The position numbers and the translations under genes were made by a program. A stretch of DNA of 29,832 nucleotides from a virus: the IMG/VR virus record IMGVR_UViG_3300012012_001993, positions 1 to 29,832 of that record. One strand, 5' to 3'. The notes under the pieces are model-generated. The model saw only the letters and a program-made list of their open reading frames with translations, did no database searches and was not told the DNA's origin. Position 1 is the first letter of the stretch. Every line of letters starts with the position of its first letter. This document shows positions 14,102-22,595 of this stretch, piece after piece.

Positions 14102-15634
14102 ATGTCTCAAAGTTCACCCGATATTAATATTCAATTAATTGCTGGTCAAGCTCAATCTGGTTTAGGTTTGAGAAAGCAACTAATCCTTGCTCAAGGAACT
14201 TCTAGTGGAAGTTTTACTTCGGGTAATTTAATTGAAAATGTTCCAAGTTCTATTGATGAATTAAAAGCCCTTTGTGGAGCAAATTCTCTAGCTTATTTAG
14301 CTATTAAAGAGTTTAAAGAGATTAACAAAGAATCTCCTTTGAGTGCTATTATCGTTGCAGATAATGGTTCTGGTGTGGCCGCAACAGGTTCAGTTGTTAT
14401 TACTGCATCAAGCCCTAAGAATGGTAAAGCTGTATTTATCATTGGCTCAGGTGTTAAAAATAAATACGAGATTGATGTTTTGACAACTTCAACCGCTACT
14501 ACTATAGGTGATTCTTTAGCCGCTTTAGTTAATGCTGATGAAAACGCTGTTGTTGCAGCTTCAAATTCTAGCGGAACTGTTACCTTTACAGCAAAAAATA
14601 AAGGAACAGAAGCGAATCAGTATGCTATTTATGTAGAAAGCTTACCAATTAATGTTTCGGTTGCTATTACTGCTTTTTCTAGCGGCGCTACTGACCCAGT
14701 TATTACAAATGTTTTGAATAAAATTAAAAATGCTAGATACGATATAGCAACTCAAAAATGTTTCTTGTCAGAAGTTAAAACTCATTTAGAAGCTAAATTT
14801 AACACACTAAACCAAACTTATGAATCTTACTGCACAGTTTCTCAAGTGGATAGTTATGCTAACGCTCAAACTACTTTAGGAAGCTTAAATTCAAAAGTTG
14901 TAAACGCAGTATTTTTCAAAACTGCCAATGAAACAAATATTAAAGGCTCATCAACATTAGTAATTCCTTTGGTTTTTTCTGCAAAATTACTAGCTACAGA
15001 TTCATTAAGATTAGTTCCCGATGCGCCAATTGCAAGCTTTATGCAATTTCCAGTTGCTTCTGGCGGAATTAATAAAGTTGCCGTTCCTTTCCATGGAGTT
15101 AAAGTTCCTAATATGTATAAAATTCCACAAGGAATAAGCTGGTTAGATGAAGAAATCAAAGCTATCGAAGAATTAGGTGGTTCTGTTGCAGTAATGGACG
15201 AGTCTAATATAAATGTCATAACTAGACCAAGATACATGACAGTTTATAAGAAAGCTAGCATTACTGACGATGGTCAAACTTACATGAATTTAAATAAGTT
15301 CTTAAATTCAGCCATTGTAAAAGAATATGTTTATAAAGAATGGAAAAAAAGATATGCACAAGCCGTATTGACTAATGGTAAAATTCCATCTGCAGTATCA
15401 GATGTAATTTATGTGGATGTTCAATCTGCAAAAGCTTTGCTTTTATCAATATTTAAAACAATGTCAGAAGAAGGTATTGTTCAATTTGATGACAATGGCC
15501 CACTTCAAGAAGCTTTTCAAAAAAGCCTTATTATAAACATAAACACAGCTACTAATAGCATGAGTGGTTCTGCTTCTTATTATAATATGGGACAACTTGA
15601 AAAAATTTCATTCAACTTAACAGCAAACTCTTAA
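14102..15634 (+). CDS. Tail sheath protein (Mu gpL-like)
   Basis: This 510-aa protein forms the contractile sheath around the tail tube. The N-terminus ('GQAQSGLGLRKQLILAQGTSSGS') matches the Mu gpL pattern in which a short opening leads to 'l.lGQ...G'. Middle residues ~85-200 are beta-rich and Ser/Thr-rich, probably the surface-exposed domain. The C-terminal part carries 'VITRPRYMTVYKKASITDDG', 'YMNLNKFLNSAIVKEYVYKEWKKRYAQ' in two adjacent pieces, and ends with beta strands as expected for the conserved core that makes inter-subunit handshakes. Followed after 4 nt by the tube gene, as in all contractile systems. Confidence is high on both motif and order. Confidence 0.9.
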   Translation: MSQSSPDINIQLIAGQAQSGLGLRKQLILAQGTSSGSFTSGNLIENVPSSIDELKALCGANSLAYLAIKEFKEINKESPLSAIIVADNGSGVAATGSVVITASSPKNGKAVFIIGSGVKNKYEIDVLTTSTATTIGDSLAALVNADENAVVAASNSSGTVTFTAKNKGTEANQYAIYVESLPINVSVAITAFSSGATDPVITNVLNKIKNARYDIATQKCFLSEVKTHLEAKFNTLNQTYESYCTVSQVDSYANAQTTLGSLNSKVVNAVFFKTANETNIKGSSTLVIPLVFSAKLLATDSLRLVPDAPIASFMQFPVASGGINKVAVPFHGVKVPNMYKIPQGISWLDEEIKAIEELGGSVAVMDESNINVITRPRYMTVYKKASITDDGQTYMNLNKFLNSAIVKEYVYKEWKKRYAQAVLTNGKIPSAVSDVIYVDVQSAKALLLSIFKTMSEEGIVQFDDNGPLQEAFQKSLIININTATNSMSGSASYYNMGQLEKISFNLTANS

Positions 15635-15638
15635 TTAT

Positions 15639-16037
15639 ATGACAATACCTTTTATTGGAAAATTAAAAATAGACGGCGTAGAAACCTATATTGATGCAAA
15701 TTCCTTAACTTACAAACTTGGTTTGCCAGAAAAGACTACTAATGTATTGGTTAATGGCTCTTCTACCAAAACCACCACTATACCTGATTTTATGAACGCT
15801 AGATCAACTGTTGATTTTTCAATTAGAATTAACGCTGACGAAGGAAAAGTAAATCCCATTAATTTGTTTTATGATCTTAAATCTAAAGAAGATACTGAAA
15901 TCACTCTTTTACCTGAAAATGGTTCTGGTGGTTTTATTTTTAGAAATATGACATTAATGAATGATCTTTCTTCTGGAAGCTCTCCTGATAGTAGTGTTGC
16001 TTTTTCTTTCCAAGGTCAAACAGCAATTAAATTATAA
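15639..16037 (+). CDS. Tail tube protein (Mu gpM-like)
   Basis: The 132-aa product would polymerise as hexameric rings inside the sheath. It has the small beta-barrel look of tube proteins: 'GKLKIDGVETYIDANSLTYK' at the N-terminus, a loop rich in Thr/Asn/Gly, then 'FMNARSTVDFSIRINADEGK' and a C-terminal 'SSVAFSFQGQTAI'. The 'P......G.......v.f.f.g' ending is typical for Mu gpM and related tubes. Position directly after the sheath gene is the strongest support. The ATG follows TTAATTAT with no Shine-Dalgarno sequence. Length is close to family norm. Confidence 0.87.
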   Translation: MTIPFIGKLKIDGVETYIDANSLTYKLGLPEKTTNVLVNGSSTKTTTIPDFMNARSTVDFSIRINADEGKVNPINLFYDLKSKEDTEITLLPENGSGGFIFRNMTLMNDLSSGSSPDSSVAFSFQGQTAIKL

Positions 16038-16054
16038 ACTTTTAATATAAATTT

Positions 16055-16426
16055 ATGACAACTTTTAGCACTTCTATAATTATAGAAGAATTTAATATCA
16101 AAGACAACAAAGGTAATGAAGCTCCTTTTGAATGGTCTTACGCTTGTGAAAATTCTCAAACTTTAGAAAAAACAAAAGAATTGCAATTGTTGGTATTAAA
16201 AATAAGAGATGCAAAAGAGTTTAATAATAAAATTGATATTTCTGATTTAGCTGCTTTAGATTTTTTAGCATTAAAGGGATATATTATTCCAACCCAACCT
16301 CTTGGAGCTAATCCAAGAATTACTTTTGACAGTGTCCCTTCGTTAATAGCTTCTAAATTACTGAGGATATATTTTGAAAATTTTTTAGGAGAAACGAACT
16401 TAGAATTGAAAATCAAGATTCAGTAG
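16055..16426 (+). CDS. Tail assembly chaperone, short form (gpG / Mu gp41-like)
   Basis: This 123-aa product is the zero-frame form of the tail assembly chaperone that binds the tape measure protein before tube growth. Recognition is mainly by place (between tube and tape measure) and by the frameshift arrangement shared with lambda G/GT and Mu gp41/gp42. The sequence is mostly helical, with 'EKTKELQLLVLKIRDAKEFN' and 'ISDLAALDFLALKGYI'. Codons near the end, 16379-16387, read AAT TTT TTA and contain the slip site. The short form continues a further 12 codons to TAG at 16424-16426. It starts 17 nt after the tube gene with an A/T leader. Confidence 0.82.
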   Translation: MTTFSTSIIIEEFNIKDNKGNEAPFEWSYACENSQTLEKTKELQLLVLKIRDAKEFNNKIDISDLAALDFLALKGYIIPTQPLGANPRITFDSVPSLIASKLLRIYFENFLGETNLELKIKIQ

Positions 16427-16656
16427 TTTTAAGTTCGTGGGATACGGAAACAAAAAAATTTAATTTTAACATTAAGGGGATTAATAAAGCAATGCTTTGG
16501 TTTTTAAAACAAAATGCTGGTATTTTTACCTATCAAGATGTTATGAACTGGTCTTTGCAAGAGTTCTTTAATTGGATTTCTATAAATAATGAATTAGTGC
16601 AGTCAGAGAACGCAACAAGAGAACAAGCAGCTCAAAAAGCAAAACTTAATAGGTAA
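16055..16656 (+). CDS. Tail assembly chaperone, -1 frameshift fusion (gpGT-like)
   Basis: A -1 shift at T TTT TTA (16381-16387) would bypass the TAG at 16424 and continue in the frame open from 16378 to TAA at 16654-16656. The fusion has 111 zero-frame codons plus 89 shifted codons, 200 aa in all. The extension (after the slip: RRNELRIENQDSVVLSSWD...) is well-formed protein sequence with 'MLWFLKQNAGIFTYQDVMNW' and 'SLQEFFNWISINNEL', and has no start codon well placed for independent translation near its beginning. Its stop is 3 nt before the tape measure ATG. In lambda and Mu the rare fusion protein recruits tube subunits while the short form coats the tape measure. Confidence 0.85.
16381..16387 (+). 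promoter_or_regulatory. Programmed -1 ribosomal frameshift slip site
   Basis: The heptamer T TTT TTA is in the correct phase for simultaneous slippage (zero frame TTT-TTA, shifted frame TTT-TTT) and lies in the 48-nt overlap where both frames are open (16378-16425). The next codons in the new frame are AGG AGA, rare-looking arginine codons that could add a pause. I see no strong downstream stem-loop. Confidence 0.82.
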
Positions 16657-16659
16657 AAC

Positions 16660-19209
16660 ATGAGCGGGATTAAATTTACAATAGATTTACTTGACCAAGC
16701 TACCTCTAAAATAGACAAGACCGAATCTCACCTAAAATCTTTAGAAAAACAATCTGAGAAGACAGCTAAAGCAATTGATGGCATTGCATCTTCGCTAAAT
16801 AAAGCTTCTGTAAGCCAAAAAACTCTCGTAGAAAGAGAGGCTCAGGCTAAAAGATTAGCCGCCTCTCAAAGTAAGCTTGTTTATACAAAAGAAAACCTTT
16901 TCAATATAAAAGAAAAAGGTGATTTAAATGATTTATCTCTTTTAAAATATAGAGCTGATTTAAAAAAATATAGTGCCGATAGAGCAAAGCATAATCTAGA
17001 AACTATTAAATTTAAAGAAAAATTAAATCAAGAGATTGTTCAAAATATAAAGAAGCAAGAAAAAGAGTTCGCTCAGAATATAAAAAAACAAGGAAAAGAG
17101 ATTGAGCAAAGAGTAACCCCAATATCTTATGTTGCTAACCCAATGGGTAAGGCAATTGGAGCTATAAAAACAAAAGGTTATTCTACGATGCCAACATCAA
17201 TATTTGAGCAAACAAAAATTGGTGGAAACTATATCCCTGGGTATAAGGATAATTATGAGCAAATTTTAAAAAATAACTTTACCAAGGAATTAAAGGCTCA
17301 TCAAAAAGAAGCCGAAAAAAATACAATAACAATGGCTAAAGAAGAAATAAGAGCCACAAAAGAAAGAGAAAAAGCCGCCAAACAAGAATACAAATCTCAA
17401 CAAGAAAGAGTTAAGTATAATCAAAAAGTTACAGAGTCTTTTCAGAAAGCTAAAGTAACGCCGATTAATTATGTTGCTGATAGTAGCGGAAAAATTATTG
17501 GTGTAGCATCTGCTGGAAGAGCAACCAATGCTAATGTTTTTGCATCAATGGGTATGGGTGGCGGAAGAGTTCCTCCAACTCCTCCGGCAATGAATAGGCA
17601 AGAAGGGTTTTTAGGTGGCCGCAGAACATTTGGTCAAGTATTGGGTGGATATGCTGCTTATAAAACAGCGGTAGGCGTAGAAGGTGCGGTTACCGCCACC
17701 TTAAATACTCCTATTCAAATGGAAAATATTCGAGCTTCAATGGAAGCAATGATTTTTGCTGGGGGAAATAAAAACTTAGGCACATTAAAAGGAGAATCAG
17801 AAAAGCATATTAGGTTTTTATATGATTTAGGCCATAAATACGGGGTAGATTTTACTGATGTTGCTCCTGATTATATGAAGATGATGTCCGCTAGAGCTGG
17901 TGGAAAAAGTAAGTTTAAAGAACAAGATGTTAAAAATATTACTCAAGCTTTTACAGCTTTATCAAGGGTAAGCGGTCTTAATGCCGAGCAGACTAAAGGA
18001 ACATTTATGGCTGTTTCTCAAATGATGGGTAGAGATATAATTTATGGTCAAGAGTTAAACCAACAATTGACGGAAAGAATGTCGATTGCTCGTCCAGTAA
18101 TTGAAGAAGCGGTTAGAAGAACAGTTGAAGACCCAACGCTACAAACTAAAAGTCCACAATTATATGGTTTGTATGCAAAATATAGAAACAAAAAAATTAG
18201 TTTGAACGACTTACTTGACAAAGGCGTTATCGGAAGCGGAAACTTAGTTCACACGCTTAGCATTGTTCAAGATATGTTGGGTAGTATGCCACAGCAAAAA
18301 TCACACACTTTTACTGGTGAAGTCGGTAGATTGCAAAACGCATATAAATATTTTGTTGACACCTCAGCTAATAAAGGTGGATTTCCAAAAATAGTTGCAA
18401 GAGCAATGGGTGCAATTGGTAATAGACTAGATTATTTAAATAGAGTCATTAACGACCCACTTTTAGCTTCCGAAAATACCATAACGCAAATCTTAAAAGC
18501 TGATAAAGAAAAAATTAAAATAATTAATGAGGAGACGGGAGAGGAAAGAGGTGGTGAAATTACATCAAAAGCAACCGCTTTGGCTTATAAAGCTACTGGG
18601 CCTTTAGGAAAATCAATTAGCGCGGGTCTTATTGCTAGATACGGAACAAAATTTTTATTAAAAGCTCCTAGACTTCTTGGTTTTGGAAAAAACGCGCTTA
18701 CAGCCCTCGTAAGTCCAAATGCAATTGGGAAAGCTGCTTTTCTTGGAATGCTTTCTTACGAAACTGGAAAATTAATAGGAGAGGAATATGGAAATTATGC
18801 CGAAAACAATGCCCTTGAAAAAGAAGTGCTTGCCTCAAAGGCATATTACGATAAAAAATATAACAATAATAAAGCGGCAAGTTCATTAAATAATATACCT
18901 GATATTTTTAAGTATAAACCTAATAATATGACGCTTATTCCCGGAAGCGGAAAGGGGGACTTAACTTCGATGATGACTTATTCCCCTAATGTTCAAAGCC
19001 AAAATGTAGTAAATGCTTCTAGTAAACCACAAGAACCAATGACTCCTGAAGCTTTTTTTGAAAGAATTATGAAACCACAACAAGTAGAATTGATATTAAG
19101 AATTGAGGGAAATAGCGATGGGGTTTTCCCAAGCATATTTACTCCCGCTGGTAAAAAACTTAACCCGGGCCCAAATATGATTTCTGGAGGACAAAGCCGT
19201 GCCAATTAA
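16660..19209 (+). CDS. Tail tape measure protein
   Basis: At 849 aa this is the longest gene and sets tail length; using about 1.5 angstrom per residue the tail would be roughly 125 nm (rule of thumb). Residues ~1-100 and 115-260 are charged coiled coil. Two similar modules occur within it: 'VTPISYVANPMGKAIGAI' and 'VTPINYVADSSGKIIGVA'. From ~345 the conserved N-terminal tape-measure domain follows: 'NTPIQMENIRASMEAMIFAG', 'KHIRFLYDLGHKYGVDFTDV', 'QEL NQQLTERMSIARPVIEE'. Residues ~675-715 are hydrophobic and may insert in the host membrane on ejection. The ATG is 3 nt after the chaperone fusion stop. The last 11 nt overlap gpN, and its 3' end supplies that gene's GGAGG. Confidence 0.92.
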   Translation: MSGIKFTIDLLDQATSKIDKTESHLKSLEKQSEKTAKAIDGIASSLNKASVSQKTLVEREAQAKRLAASQSKLVYTKENLFNIKEKGDLNDLSLLKYRADLKKYSADRAKHNLETIKFKEKLNQEIVQNIKKQEKEFAQNIKKQGKEIEQRVTPISYVANPMGKAIGAIKTKGYSTMPTSIFEQTKIGGNYIPGYKDNYEQILKNNFTKELKAHQKEAEKNTITMAKEEIRATKEREKAAKQEYKSQQERVKYNQKVTESFQKAKVTPINYVADSSGKIIGVASAGRATNANVFASMGMGGGRVPPTPPAMNRQEGFLGGRRTFGQVLGGYAAYKTAVGVEGAVTATLNTPIQMENIRASMEAMIFAGGNKNLGTLKGESEKHIRFLYDLGHKYGVDFTDVAPDYMKMMSARAGGKSKFKEQDVKNITQAFTALSRVSGLNAEQTKGTFMAVSQMMGRDIIYGQELNQQLTERMSIARPVIEEAVRRTVEDPTLQTKSPQLYGLYAKYRNKKISLNDLLDKGVIGSGNLVHTLSIVQDMLGSMPQQKSHTFTGEVGRLQNAYKYFVDTSANKGGFPKIVARAMGAIGNRLDYLNRVINDPLLASENTITQILKADKEKIKIINEETGEERGGEITSKATALAYKATGPLGKSISAGLIARYGTKFLLKAPRLLGFGKNALTALVSPNAIGKAAFLGMLSYETGKLIGEEYGNYAENNALEKEVLASKAYYDKKYNNNKAASSLNNIPDIFKYKPNNMTLIPGSGKGDLTSMMTYSPNVQSQNVVNASSKPQEPMTPEAFFERIMKPQQVELILRIEGNSDGVFPSIFTPAGKKLNPGPNMISGGQSRAN

Positions 19210-20392
19210 TTCAAACTGGTTTGCTTGCAAATTAAATGGAGTGCCTTTTTATGGCATGGAAGCCTCTAAACCTGAACTAGGTAGAAAAACTGCCGTATTC
19301 GAGTATCCTAACACAGATTCAAGATATATTGAGGATATGGGTAAGGTTAGAGGTATTTATGAAATGACCGCTAGAATCGAAGCTAATAAAGGAACCCCAA
19401 CTAGCTTTAAAAGAAATAAGAAGAAATTTGAGGAAGCCTTAGCTCATGAAGGCATTGGAGTTTTAGTTCACCCAACTTTAGGTAGAAAAGAAGTTGTAAT
19501 TATTAGACCTCAAGGAACAGAATCAATACAAGGAAAAATTGGTGAAGCAATGTATAAATTCATTGCCGCTGAATCCGATAAAAATAAATTTCCTACAAAA
19601 GTTGATGATAAAAAAGGATTCCTAAGTAAATTATTCGATTCTCTAAGCGATGAAAATAAAAAGCTATTGCAAGATTTAAGCAAACTTGCCGAAGAAAGTT
19701 TAGAGACCTATAATTCTGTAAGAGATGGCGTAACTGCTTTTACCGATGGAGCAAGACAAGCTATGGAAACTATAAATGGAATTAACGATGAAATAGCTGG
19801 CGTTATTGCCGATATTACTGATTTAAAAAATACCATTAACGATGTTATAAATTTTCCAGCTAAGTTTGCCGATGCTTTTATGAAAAATATAAATAGATTA
19901 ATCGAAGTAACGACAAATTTCGATGATTGTTTTAAAATACAAGAAAATGTATTTAAAAAAATGCCTTCTGCGATTAATAATACTTTGCCCGAAACTATAG
20001 TAGGAAATACGATTTCAAATGTTGTTAAGATTTCTTTAATATCAAATTCGTATCAAGTAGCAACCGCAATAGATTATACCGACCAAAGTCAGGTCAATAA
20101 TATTATAAAAAGGGTTGAAGCTATGTATAATTCCTTAAATCCTAATTTGATAGATGACCAAATTTATTCAATAATTGAAAGAATGAGAGCGGAAACATTA
20201 ATCTCGCTTAATAACCTGAAGTTTAAACTACCTTCTGTAAGCACTATCGACACTAACTCATTACCAGCAATTGCCTTAGCTTATGGTTATTATGCTAATG
20301 CCGCTGGCTCTCAATATGAAAACATATTGAATCTTAATAAAATACAAGACCCTCAAAGCGTTAGTGGCAACATTAAATTGTTTGTTTCATGA
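19199..20392 (+). CDS. Mu gpN-like baseplate/tail protein (DNA circulation family)
   Basis: The 397-aa product matches the family named for Mu gpN ('DNA circularisation protein' N-terminal domain), a tail/baseplate component next to the tape measure. Seen are 'GVPFYGMEASKPELGRKTAV', 'FEYPNTDSRYIEDMGKV', and 'LAHEGIGVLVHPTLGRKEVV', matching the family's 'G..f......e..gGRr...heyP.rd.p..edlG' and 'l......G.L.hP..G'. The central portion (~135-235) is helical. It starts with GTG at 19199, 8 nt after GGAGG (19186-19190), one of few strong Shine-Dalgarno sequences in the window, and overlaps the tape measure stop by 11 nt. The GTG start is supported by this site and the family N-terminus. Confidence 0.88.
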   Translation: MPINSNWFACKLNGVPFYGMEASKPELGRKTAVFEYPNTDSRYIEDMGKVRGIYEMTARIEANKGTPTSFKRNKKKFEEALAHEGIGVLVHPTLGRKEVVIIRPQGTESIQGKIGEAMYKFIAAESDKNKFPTKVDDKKGFLSKLFDSLSDENKKLLQDLSKLAEESLETYNSVRDGVTAFTDGARQAMETINGINDEIAGVIADITDLKNTINDVINFPAKFADAFMKNINRLIEVTTNFDDCFKIQENVFKKMPSAINNTLPETIVGNTISNVVKISLISNSYQVATAIDYTDQSQVNNIIKRVEAMYNSLNPNLIDDQIYSIIERMRAETLISLNNLKFKLPSVSTIDTNSLPAIALAYGYYANAAGSQYENILNLNKIQDPQSVSGNIKLFVS

Positions 20393-21600
20393 ACAAAATA
20401 TCAATAAAAATAGAAGATTATAAATATACGGAATTTTTATCTTACGAACTTTCTCAGAATATTGAAAATCTAGTTAAAATATTTTCTTTTACAATTAATA
20501 TTCCTAGCGATAACTCAATTATAAAAGAAGGCGATCAGGTTGTTATAGATATTGATGGAGAAGAGTTCTTGACGGGATTTATAGAGATTGTAAATAAAAT
20601 CGACCAAGGAGATAAATCAATTATTCAGATAAGCGGAAGAGATAATCTTTGTGATTTAGTTGATAGCAAAATAGGAGCAAAAATATATAAAACTCCAATA
20701 TCTTTTATTGAATTATGCAAAGATGTTTTAAAAACATTAAATTACGATGCAATTGATAACCCAAATAACATTAGAAAACAAAAAGGCGTATCTGTTATTA
20801 ATAAATATGGTGATATATCTATATTGCAATCTAGCGATGATGTTGTCCATAGAGATAACGATAGTGCGTTTGAAGTTATTAAAAGATGTGCTGATAAAAG
20901 GCAATTAATTTTAAACTCCGATGGAAGTGGAAACTTAATAATTAACGATATTGGGGGCGAGGTATGTAATACATTATTACAACGAATCAGGAATGATAGA
21001 AACTCGAATATTCTTTCTTCTAATGTTGATATAGATTACTCAAAAAGATTTTATAAATATGTTGTTAAATCTATTCCTACCGCTAATGGCAATGCTACCA
21101 GCGATACCACAATTGACCCACTAGAGCCAATAATTAAAGAAAAAGGTCGTGGCGGGATTCGCAGTAATACGATAAATGCTACTGGAATTTCTTATGATGA
21201 TGAAATTAGAAAGAATAGAATATATACAACTTTTAGACAAGTTTCATCACCAAAAGAAGTCCAAAGAATAGCCGAGTGGGAAAATAACATCAGAAAAGCT
21301 CAATCATTTGTTTACAATTGTGCGGTTTGGGGTTTTAGACAAAATTTAGATGAAGATATTAAAAAAAATCCACTATGGAGAGTAAATAGCTTAGTTGATG
21401 TGGTTGATGATATAAAAAATGTTATTGGTAGATATTTAATAAAATCTGTCAAATATACTAAAAATGAAAACGGAACTAAATCAGAAATGGTTCTTATTGA
21501 TAAAAAAGCCTATACTGAATCTTTGTTTGAGCCTTTAGTTAAAAGAATAAAAGGCTCTGGTAATAAAGGTAAAGAAATTCCGATAGAACCTCCAATTTAA
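20389..21600 (+). CDS. Mu gpP-like baseplate hub protein
   Basis: The 403-aa product is the probable baseplate hub, structurally related to T4 gp27 and Mu gp44. The N-terminal half shows 'FSFTINIPSDNSIIKEGDQV', 'VIDIDGEEFLTGFIEIV', 'IIQISGRDNLCDLVDSK', typical of hub domains, where a 'G.r..t..L.DC' motif follows a 'tGyi' strand. A later 'AFEVIKRCADKRQLILNSDG' and 'GNLIINDIGG' match the second hub domain. The C-terminal part has 'NPLWRVNSLVDVVDDIKNVI' and ends in strands. It overlaps gpN by 4 nt (ATGA) and is followed 6 nt later by the spike gene, exactly the Mu order N-P-45. Confidence 0.88.
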   Translation: MNKISIKIEDYKYTEFLSYELSQNIENLVKIFSFTINIPSDNSIIKEGDQVVIDIDGEEFLTGFIEIVNKIDQGDKSIIQISGRDNLCDLVDSKIGAKIYKTPISFIELCKDVLKTLNYDAIDNPNNIRKQKGVSVINKYGDISILQSSDDVVHRDNDSAFEVIKRCADKRQLILNSDGSGNLIINDIGGEVCNTLLQRIRNDRNSNILSSNVDIDYSKRFYKYVVKSIPTANGNATSDTTIDPLEPIIKEKGRGGIRSNTINATGISYDDEIRKNRIYTTFRQVSSPKEVQRIAEWENNIRKAQSFVYNCAVWGFRQNLDEDIKKNPLWRVNSLVDVVDDIKNVIGRYLIKSVKYTKNENGTKSEMVLIDKKAYTESLFEPLVKRIKGSGNKGKEIPIEPPI

Positions 21601-21606
21601 ACAAAT

Positions 21607-22116
21607 ATGGAACATAGTTATACAAATTTAGGAATAATTACAGCGGTTGAAATTGTCGATCAACTTATTTACGCAAAAGTGAAATTAATCAGAAATGATG
21701 TAGAGATTGATGATGTATTAATTGTAAGCTCAATGGGCATTAGTGGAACTCCTAAAGTAGGCTGTCATTGTATTGTTGTTAACACTGATTGCGATACATC
21801 TAAAAATTATGGTCATGTAATAGATCTATTTGACATAAACTCAGTTAATGACGGAGTTGTTGTTTATGGCAGAAATGGCAATAAAGTCTTATTTATGGAT
21901 AACGGAAATATTGACATTGTTAGCGAAAAAAATAAAATAACACTTAAGGGCAATAGTATAGAGATTACTGGGAATGTAAAGATAACTGGAAATTTAGAAG
22001 TTTCTGGAGATTCAATATTAATAGGAACTGGAACTAAAATTGCTAATAAAACTTTCCTAAGCCATATACATTCAGGAGTTCTGAGTGGGCCGGGGTCAAC
22101 TGGAGGTGTCGTATGA
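21607..22116 (+). CDS. Baseplate spike / assembly protein (Mu gp45, gpV-like)
   Basis: This 169-aa protein forms the trimeric membrane-piercing spike at the tail tip. The N-terminal ~85 residues are an OB-fold-like barrel ('LGIITAVEIVDQLIYAKVKL', 'DDVLIVSSMGISGTPKVGCH'). Residues ~95-150 are the repetitive beta-helix with 'GNSIEITGNVKITGNLEVSG'. Near the end 'HIHSG' (153-157) gives the His-x-His that holds iron at the tip in P2 gpV and related spikes. The gene also contains a 19-bp copy of the promoter-leader element at 21883-21901, ending at in-frame Met97. It provides the GGAGG for the next gene and overlaps it by 4 nt. Confidence 0.9.
   Translation: MEHSYTNLGIITAVEIVDQLIYAKVKLIRNDVEIDDVLIVSSMGISGTPKVGCHCIVVNTDCDTSKNYGHVIDLFDINSVNDGVVVYGRNGNKVLFMDNGNIDIVSEKNKITLKGNSIEITGNVKITGNLEVSGDSILIGTGTKIANKTFLSHIHSGVLSGPGSTGGVV
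21883..21901 (+). repeat. Intragenic third copy of the shared leader element
   Basis: AAAGTCTTATTTATGGATA here is identical over 19 bp to the start-codon region of the 105-aa gene and of the large terminase gene, which carry it on the minus strand. Here it is plus-strand and in the same reading phase (KVLFMD). The upstream TTGACAA box is not present at the conserved 11-nt distance. Confidence 0.8.
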
Positions 22117-22595
22117 CAATAGGATTTATTGAGACTAAAAATAAACCTTATCCTTTTGACATAGATTTTTCTAACGATGTTGACCCGTTGAAAAGTTCTA
22201 TTTATGTATCTTTATTTTGCAACAAAAGAGAAATATCTCCAGAGTTTGCCAATAAAAACATACCTCAAAATGGTTGGTTTGGAAATTTGATAATATATAG
22301 CGGTGAAGATTATCAGCAAGGAAGTTTTCTTTGGACTCTTGAACAATCTGTTTTAGACCAAGATACTATAAATCTTATTTTGAGCTATACCGAAGAAGCC
22401 TTAGATTGGCTAATTGAAGATGAAGTAGTCGAGGATATAGAAGTAAATTTTGTCGATATTAACGGCAATATTTTACAAGATGATGTTTTATATAATTATT
22501 TTATTGGCTTAGGTTATGTTATTTTAGAAATAAAAATAAAACCTTTTTTAAAAAACGAAATTAAATATAGTTTAAATATAAAAACTAATGGCTGA
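22113..22595 (+). CDS. Baseplate protein, Mu gp46-like (gpW/gp25 type)
   Basis: The 160-aa product fits the phage GP46 family, a baseplate wedge component related to gpW/T4 gp25. The tell-tale region is 'FANKNIPQNGWFGNLIIYSG', equivalent to the family's 'p....D..GWWGD...p', followed by 'GSFLWTLEQSVLDQDTINLI', equivalent to 'GSrLWLL.r.k.t...l..a..ya.eAL.WLi', and 'YTEEALDWLIEDEVVEDIEV', which matches that ending very well. The C-terminal strands close the domain. It starts 6 nt after GGAGG (22102-22106), a strong Shine-Dalgarno within the spike gene, and overlaps both neighbours. Order 45-46-47 is the Mu order. Confidence 0.88.
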   Translation: MTIGFIETKNKPYPFDIDFSNDVDPLKSSIYVSLFCNKREISPEFANKNIPQNGWFGNLIIYSGEDYQQGSFLWTLEQSVLDQDTINLILSYTEEALDWLIEDEVVEDIEVNFVDINGNILQDDVLYNYFIGLGYVILEIKIKPFLKNEIKYSLNIKTNG

